This document shows, piece by piece, positions 51,250-55,746 of a DNA stretch of 55,746 bases. Position 1 is the stretch's first letter; each line of letters starts with the position of its first letter. The DNA comes from Palleronia rufa. GTDB lineage: Bacteria > Pseudomonadota > Alphaproteobacteria > Rhodobacterales > Rhodobacteraceae. The stretch is taken from positions 1 to 55,746 of the forward strand of contig NZ_JQEY01000017.1 of assembly GCF_000743715.1 (NCBI RefSeq), read 5' to 3'. Below the pieces are notes generated by a model. It was not told where the DNA came from, searched no databases, and saw nothing but the letters and a program-made list of their open reading frames with translations. A program made the position numbers and the translations under genes.

Positions 51250-52428
51250 TCACGGCGTGAGCACGCACTTGATGCAGTCGTCCTTCTTGTCGCGGAAGGT
51301 GTCGTAGAGGGCGGGGGCGTCCGCGAGCGTGCCGCGATGGGTGATGAGGAAGGTCGGATCGACGTCGCCCTCGCGGATGTGGTTCAGCAAGGTGTCGGTG
51401 TGCTGGAGCACGTGGGTCTGGCCCATGCGGAAGGTCAGCGCCTTGGCGAAGGCGGCGCCGATCGGGAACTTGTCCATGATCGCGGCATAGACGCCGGGCA
51501 CCGAGACGATCCCGCCCTTGGAGCAGCACATGATCGCCTCGCGCACGACGTGGCCGCGGTCGGTCTCTTGAAAGGTGGCGGTCTTGACGCGATCGTAGAC
51601 CGTGTCGATCAGCCCCGATCCGTGCGCCTCCATGCCCACGGCGTCGATGCACTTGCCCGGAAGCAAGCCCTTCGTGGCCTCCATGAGCGCGTCGTAGGGC
51701 TTCGTCTCCGAGGGGTCGATCACCTCGGCGCCCCGCTCGGCGGCCAGTGCGCGCCGCTCCGGCACGTTCTCGATGACGAAGATGCGTTCGGCGCCCAGCA
51801 GCTTGCACGATTCCAGGGTGAACAGGCCCACGGGCCCCGCGCCCCAGATCGCGACGGTGTCGCCGGGGCCGACCTCGGCGTTGATCGCCGCCTGCCAGCC
51901 GGTCGGGAAGATGTCGGTTAAAAAGATGACCTGCTCGTCCGCCATCCCCTCGGGCACCTTCATGTGGGTAGAGTCGGCATAGGGGATGCGCACGTACTCG
52001 GCCTGGCCGCCGTCGTAGCCGCCGTAGAGGTGCGAGAAGCCGAAGAGGCCGGCGCCCGCCTGCCCGGCCAGGGTCCGAAGCTTCTCGGGCTCTCGGTTGG
52101 TCTCGTCGCAGAGCGAGTATTCCTTGTTGCGGCACCACAGGCAGGAGCCGCAGGCGATGGTGAAGGGGACCAGGATGCGGTCGCCCTTCTTCAGTCCGCC
52201 ACGCGCGGCGGCCTCGGGGCCGACCTCCTCGACCACGCCCATGAACTCGTGGCCCAGGATGTCGCCCTTCTCCATGCCCGGCACGAAGCCGTCGTAGAGG
52301 TGCAGGTCCGAGCCGCAGATCGCGGTGGTGGTGACGCGGATGACGGCGTCGCGGGGGTGCTCGATGCCGGGATCGGGGTGTTCGTCGACGCGGAAGTCGT
52401 GGGTCCCGTGATAGGTAACGGCGCGCAT
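51250..52428 (-). CDS. Zinc-dependent alcohol dehydrogenase (formaldehyde-dehydrogenase-like MDR)
   Basis: A 392-residue medium-chain dehydrogenase. The catalytic zinc ligands are in CGSDLH and GHEF. The structural zinc site is CGSCLWCRNKEYSLC. The NAD-binding loop is GAGPVGLF. The extended insert (ETNREPEKLRTLAGQAGAGLFGFSHLYGGYDGGQAEYVRIPYAD) is typical of the glutathione-independent formaldehyde-dehydrogenase-like group. The start ATG at 52428 was chosen because the open frame before it is Arg/Pro-rich shadow, and AGGAGCC precedes it. It lies 52 bases after the manganese catalase gene on the same strand. Confidence 0.92.
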   Translation of the reverse strand: MRAVTYHGTHDFRVDEHPDPGIEHPRDAVIRVTTTAICGSDLHLYDGFVPGMEKGDILGHEFMGVVEEVGPEAAARGGLKKGDRILVPFTIACGSCLWCRNKEYSLCDETNREPEKLRTLAGQAGAGLFGFSHLYGGYDGGQAEYVRIPYADSTHMKVPEGMADEQVIFLTDIFPTGWQAAINAEVGPGDTVAIWGAGPVGLFTLESCKLLGAERIFVIENVPERRALAAERGAEVIDPSETKPYDALMEATKGLLPGKCIDAVGMEAHGSGLIDTVYDRVKTATFQETDRGHVVREAIMCCSKGGIVSVPGVYAAIMDKFPIGAAFAKALTFRMGQTHVLQHTDTLLNHIREGDVDPTFLITHRGTLADAPALYDTFRDKKDDCIKCVLTP

Positions 52429-52480
52429 GGGTCGGCTCCTTTTGCCACTGGGCGCGGGGGCCGGAGCCCCCGCGCGAGGG

Positions 52481-53308
52481 TCACATTTGCTGGGTCTGGG
52501 CGCCGGACTTCTCGCGCGCCTTGCCCAGATCGGGCGCCTGGCCCTCGGGCTCGACCCTGTCCTTCGCGGTGTAGGTCCCGCGCCCGTCCATGGCCGGGCC
52601 GCCATTGGTCCAGACGCCCTGGGGCGTGGGCTCGTCCACGGAGGTGTTCAGGAAGTAGTAGCTGTGCGCCATCGCCTCGTGATCCTCGGGGGTGGAGTTG
52701 GGGATGGGCATGACCGCCTCGACCCCGCCCAGCTCCTCGATGACGGCGAGCCATTGCTGCTGGTGCATGGTGTCGCGCGCGATCAGGAAGGACAGCATGT
52801 CCTTCATCCCGGCATCGTCCGTCATGTTGTAGAGCCTGGACGCCAGCACCCGGCCCGAGGACTCGGCCATCGCGTTGGCCAGCATGTCGGCGCCGATGTT
52901 CCCGGTCGCGTAGACGTGGCTCATGTCGAAGGGCACGCCGTTCGAATTGACCGGCATCGCCGCCAGCCCCGAGGACAGGACGTGGCGCGGGTTCATCCCG
53001 CCCATGATGGCGCCGACCACGAGGTCCTCGGCCGCGGCCTCCTGCGCATCCAGGGGCGCCTTGTCGAGGTTCAGCGCGACGGCGTGTCCCAGGAACTCGA
53101 TATGGGACAGCTCCTCGGTGGCGGTCATCATCAGCATGTCGCGGAAGCGCTTGTCGCCCCGCGCGCCCATGGCCTGGAACATGTACTGCATGGCCACGCG
53201 GATCTCGCCCTCGACGCCGCCGATGGCCTGCTGGAGGTACTTGGCGAAGACCGGGTCGGGGGTATCGACGCGGACCTCATACTGAAGCTTGGACTGGTGC
53301 AGGAACAT
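52481..53308 (-). CDS. Manganese catalase
   Basis: A 275-residue non-haem dimanganese catalase that breaks down hydrogen peroxide in the cytoplasm. The metal ligands are seen in the ferritin-like helices: Glu35 (VEGEIRVAMQYMFQ), Glu66 and His69 (ATEELSHIEFLGH), then the second pair around AESSGRV and ARDTMHQQQW. The C-terminus is polar and Gln-rich (GAQTQQM), as in many family members. The 5' end overlaps the glycosyltransferase gene by 32 bases on the same strand. Confidence 0.93.
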   Translation of the reverse strand: MFLHQSKLQYEVRVDTPDPVFAKYLQQAIGGVEGEIRVAMQYMFQAMGARGDKRFRDMLMMTATEELSHIEFLGHAVALNLDKAPLDAQEAAAEDLVVGAIMGGMNPRHVLSSGLAAMPVNSNGVPFDMSHVYATGNIGADMLANAMAESSGRVLASRLYNMTDDAGMKDMLSFLIARDTMHQQQWLAVIEELGGVEAVMPIPNSTPEDHEAMAHSYYFLNTSVDEPTPQGVWTNGGPAMDGRGTYTAKDRVEPEGQAPDLGKAREKSGAQTQQM

Positions 53309-54101
53309 GGGTTTCTCCCGTTCGCAGGTTGGGGTTGGAGAGGTCCCGCGCGAGCGCGCGCACCTCGGTGGCCAGCGCGGCGGTCTCGGCGCGCAGGTCC
53401 ATGGCCGTCCGTGCCGCGATGGTGTCGGCCATGCCGCCGGGCGCGCGGCCCGTCAGACGGCAGGAGGCGTGGACGACCGCGTCCCACGGTCGCGCCACGC
53501 GGGCGCCGGTCGCGACGAGGGCGGCGGCCATGCGCCTGTCCTCGTGGCAGGGCATCGGCGCGATGCCGCCCGTGGCGGCATAGGCCCCGGGCCGCCAGGC
53601 GATCAGCGCGCCTGGCGACTGGTCGTGACAGGGGGCGGGGTTCCAGGGCAGGCTGGCCCGCCGGGCCGCGAGGGCGGCCCGCAACGCGTCGCGGCGGTCC
53701 TCCAGCGCGCCGTGGACGCGGACCGCCTCGGGCAGGGCCGCGAACTCGTCCGGGTCGGGCTCGACGCGGCCGAAGACGGCGTCGGCGCGGGCGAGGCCGA
53801 GCGCCACCGCCTCCGCCGCGCCGGGGGCCAGCACGCAGTCGGCATCGGTGGTCATCAGCCAGTCGGGGCGCGCCGCCATCGCCGCGGCCAGTCCGATCCG
53901 CCGGGCCGCGCCCACGCCGCCCGGCAGCGCGGGCGTCTCGATCACCGTCGCGCCGTGGGCGCGGGCGACCTCGGCCGTCGCGTCGGTGCAGCCATTGGCG
54001 ACCACGATCGCGGCCAGCCCCGAGCGGCGCAGCGCGGCCAGCGCGGCGGGCAGGCGCGCGGCCTCGTCGCGGGCGGGGACGACGGCGATCGGACGGGTCA
54101 T
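53277..54101 (-). CDS. Family 2-like glycosyltransferase
   Basis: A 274-residue GT-A-fold transferase. IAVVPARDEAARLPAALAALRRSG is the nucleotide-sugar binding start, IVVANGCTDATAEVAR follows, and TTDADCVLAPG holds the DxD metal motif. A membrane anchor is not evident. The start ATG at 54101 overlaps the stop of the methyltransferase gene by four bases. It would transfer a sugar to an unknown acceptor. With the neighbours it belongs to a four-gene set, probably for one small molecule or a surface glycoconjugate. Confidence 0.88.
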   Translation of the reverse strand: MTRPIAVVPARDEAARLPAALAALRRSGLAAIVVANGCTDATAEVARAHGATVIETPALPGGVGAARRIGLAAAMAARPDWLMTTDADCVLAPGAAEAVALGLARADAVFGRVEPDPDEFAALPEAVRVHGALEDRRDALRAALAARRASLPWNPAPCHDQSPGALIAWRPGAYAATGGIAPMPCHEDRRMAAALVATGARVARPWDAVVHASCRLTGRAPGGMADTIAARTAMDLRAETAALATEVRALARDLSNPNLRTGETHVPAPVQASV

Positions 54102-54679
54102 CGGGCGGCCCGGCAGAGCGGGGAGAAGACGACGATGCGATAGCCCTCGGTCAGGCGCGCCGTGCGCCAGGACCGGGTCGTGGCGCGCATGAAGGCCGCC
54201 AGCGCGCCCTCGCCGTCGAGCGCGTGGCCGGTCGGACCGCGCCAGGTGACGGTGACGACGTCCGCGTCGGGATGACCCCGGTCGATGCGCGCGGCGATCT
54301 CGGCCACGCCGTCCGCGTCGAGGAAGTAGAGCACTTCGCTCAGCAGCACGAGGTCGTAGCCCGCTTGCGACGGCGCGGGCGGCAGCGCGCAGGGCAGGAA
54401 GCCCTGGGCGAACCGTCCCTTCGGCACGGCCCGACGCGCGACGGCGAGCGCGGTCGGGACCGCGTCCAGCCCGGTGTAGGTGTCGCAGCGCGGCGCGACG
54501 CGGCGAGCCAGCTCGCCGTTGCCGCATCCCAGCTCCAGCGCGGCGGCGTAGCGCGGGCGCGGCAGGGCGCGGGCGACGGCGTCGAGGCGCTCCGCCTCGT
54601 AGGGCGCGGTGCGGAAGTTCCAGGGGTCGTCCGTTCCGGCATAGAGGCCTTCGAGGTGGGCCAGGTCCGCGGCCCTCAT
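54098..54679 (-). CDS. SAM-dependent methyltransferase (NodS-like)
   Basis: A 193-residue class I methyltransferase. The SAM-binding motif I is AALELGCGNGELARRV (about residues 47-62), followed by YTGLDAVPTALAVAR and LVLLSEVLYFLD. The DDPWNFRTAPYEAERLDAV start is typical of the NodS group, which N-methylates deacetylated chitooligosaccharides. The gene directly upstream encodes a PIG-L deacetylase, and the two overlap by ATGA. A deacetylate-then-methylate step on an amino sugar is an inference. Confidence 0.88.
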   Translation of the reverse strand: MRAADLAHLEGLYAGTDDPWNFRTAPYEAERLDAVARALPRPRYAAALELGCGNGELARRVAPRCDTYTGLDAVPTALAVARRAVPKGRFAQGFLPCALPPAPSQAGYDLVLLSEVLYFLDADGVAEIAARIDRGHPDADVVTVTWRGPTGHALDGEGALAAFMRATTRSWRTARLTEGYRIVVFSPLCRAAR

Positions 54680-55374
54680 GCGGGCACCGGCAGGTAGGCC
54701 TCGGGCGCGGTGCAGAAGCGCGCGGCGAAGCCCGGCGGCATGGCGAAGCCGTCCGGGTCGTCGTCGACCACCAGCCCCATCTGGCTGCGATGCGCGGCGA
54801 CGGCATCGGTCTTGGCGGCGCGCCATTCGGGCAGGTCCAAACGCAGCCCCGGCACGCGGCGACCCGCGCTCCATCCCTGCCAGCGCGACCAGACCGGGTA
54901 ATCGTAAAGCGCGAGGCCCGGCCGCGCGGCGGCCACGCGGCGCGCCGCCGCGGCGCAGGCCTCGTGGTCGCAATGCGGGTCCGCGCCCGAGGCCGCGACC
55001 AGCACGCGCGCGCCCAGCCGGTCGACCAGCCGCGCCACGTCGCGGCCGAGGTCGGCGCCCGGCCCGTGCACGCGGTGCAGTCCGGCATCCGGATGGCTCA
55101 GCCAGGTCAGATCGCGCGCGGGGAGGCCGCCCAGGCGGGTCACGGCCGCCTCCAGCTCGGCGCGGCGCAGCGCGGCGAGACGGGGGGCGGGCCATCGGCG
55201 AGAGCGGGGATGCGACGCCGCGCCGTCGGTCAGGCAGGCGACATGCGCGGGCAGGCCCTTGCCCCACCGCGCCGCCAGCATCAGCCCGCAGGCCAGCGAC
55301 TCGTCGTCGGCATGGGGCGCCAGCACCAGGACGGGTGCGCGGCCCTCGATCAGGGGCGCCAGGTCGCCGGTCAT
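54676..55374 (-). CDS. PIG-L/LmbE-family N-acetylglucosaminyl deacetylase
   Basis: A 232-residue zinc deacetylase. The metal and catalytic motif is APHADDES (His21, Asp23, Asp24), and the later zinc His lies in DPHCDHEACAAAARR. The family removes acetyl from GlcNAc-containing lipids, thiols or antibiotics. The start ATG at 55374 overlaps the stop of the upstream gene, which indicates a single operon with the methyltransferase and glycosyltransferase. Confidence 0.9.
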   Translation of the reverse strand: MTGDLAPLIEGRAPVLVLAPHADDESLACGLMLAARWGKGLPAHVACLTDGAASHPRSRRWPAPRLAALRRAELEAAVTRLGGLPARDLTWLSHPDAGLHRVHGPGADLGRDVARLVDRLGARVLVAASGADPHCDHEACAAAARRVAAARPGLALYDYPVWSRWQGWSAGRRVPGLRLDLPEWRAAKTDAVAAHRSQMGLVVDDDPDGFAMPPGFAARFCTAPEAYLPVPA

Positions 55375-55746
55375 CTGAGCCCCCCCGGCCCGACGGTCTC
55401 CGCGCAGCGAAGCGCCCGGTCCAACTTGGCGTCCGGCGCCGCCTGGCGCAGGAACAGCGACAGGTCGCGGCGCATCGCGTCGACCGGCCCGCGCCCGTCA
55501 TGGGCGGCCATCCCCAGGCTACGCTCGCAAAGGGTCAGGATACGCGTGCAGGCGCCCTCCACGGCTTCGCGCACCATCAGACCGTGCGCCACCGCGCGCT
55601 CGACCGCGTCGGGGGGCGCCTCGGCGGCCGCGGCGACGGCCTCAGCGGCGGCCTCCACTGCGGCGCGCGCGGCGACGGCCTCGGCCGTGGCGCGGCCCAG
55701 CCGGTCGCGCTGCACCGGGTCGTCCAGGCGGTCCATGCGGCCCAAG
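55371..55746 (-). CDS. Acyl-CoA-dehydrogenase-like protein, C-terminal part (truncated by window edge)
   Basis: About 124 residues of a C-terminus whose start lies beyond the right edge. The helices (VAHGLMVREAVEGACTRILTLCERSLGMAAHDGRGPVDAMRRDLSLFLRQAAPDAKL) resemble the last four-helix domain of acyl-CoA dehydrogenases. Motifs for flavin binding are outside the window. Its stop overlaps the PIG-L start, so it begins the operon as far as can be seen. The assignment is moderate, because only helical bulk is visible. Confidence 0.55.
   Translation of the reverse strand, partial: LGRMDRLDDPVQRDRLGRATAEAVAARAAVEAAAEAVAAAAEAPPDAVERAVAHGLMVREAVEGACTRILTLCERSLGMAAHDGRGPVDAMRRDLSLFLRQAAPDAKLDRALRCAETVGPGGLR

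Overview
The window is about 55.7 kb of GC-rich DNA. Its genes (TAXI-type TRAP transporter, DUF849 keto-acid cleavage enzyme, lutABC, VirC/VirD-type transfer genes) point to an alphaproteobacterium, most likely Rhodobacterales. The plasmid-type genes suggest a large mobilizable or conjugative plasmid, or an integrated element, that carries catabolic cargo. No rRNA, tRNA, CRISPR array or intact insertion sequence was seen.

Layout. 1-4572: the end of a STAND-like ATPase, a TOPRIM protein that follows it after 3 bases (a possible two-gene defence system), a short tyrosine recombinase and a GNAT acetyltransferase. 4573-10751: an L-lactate permease-lutABC operon led by a decayed symporter gene, bracketed by two direct copies of a 189-base non-coding repeat. 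10752-16284: plasmid entry and maintenance genes (SNase-like lipoprotein, HMCES/YedK, ArdC antirestriction, small exported proteins, VirC2-like RHH protein). 16277-22534: VirC1-like ParA ATPase, an oriT-like region, MobC/VirD1-like protein, VirD2-like relaxase and VirD4-like coupling protein. The oriT region is an array of TGGCCG-type octamers that contains a sequence matching the T-DNA border nick core. No VirB channel genes are present here.

22909-48183: a catabolic island. The phthalate genes pht3 and pht2-pht4-pht5 encode conversion of phthalate to protocatechuate. The operon pcaC-pcaH-pcaG-BKACE-pcaD-pcaB takes protocatechuate to 3-oxoadipate, and the BKACE probably replaces the usual PcaIJ/PcaF steps. 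Around this lie an amidase, an M20 peptidase, an aldehyde dehydrogenase with a ThDP enzyme, a TAXI TRAP transporter, a secreted alpha/beta hydrolase and a MarR regulator. Copies of a palindrome of the form CTTAG-N4-CTAAG sit in or beside several of the promoters and look like one regulon, possibly controlled by the MarR protein.

48220-55746: an orphan amino-acid ABC permease, a HigBA-like toxin-antitoxin pair divergent from a serine resolvase, a zinc alcohol dehydrogenase, a manganese catalase, and a tightly overlapping acyl-CoA-dehydrogenase-like / PIG-L deacetylase / methyltransferase / glycosyltransferase set that runs off the right edge.

If the nick site is read correctly, the transferred strand leaves oriT toward lower coordinates. 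VirC1/VirC2, ArdC and YedK would then enter the recipient early, and the relaxase and coupling-protein genes last.
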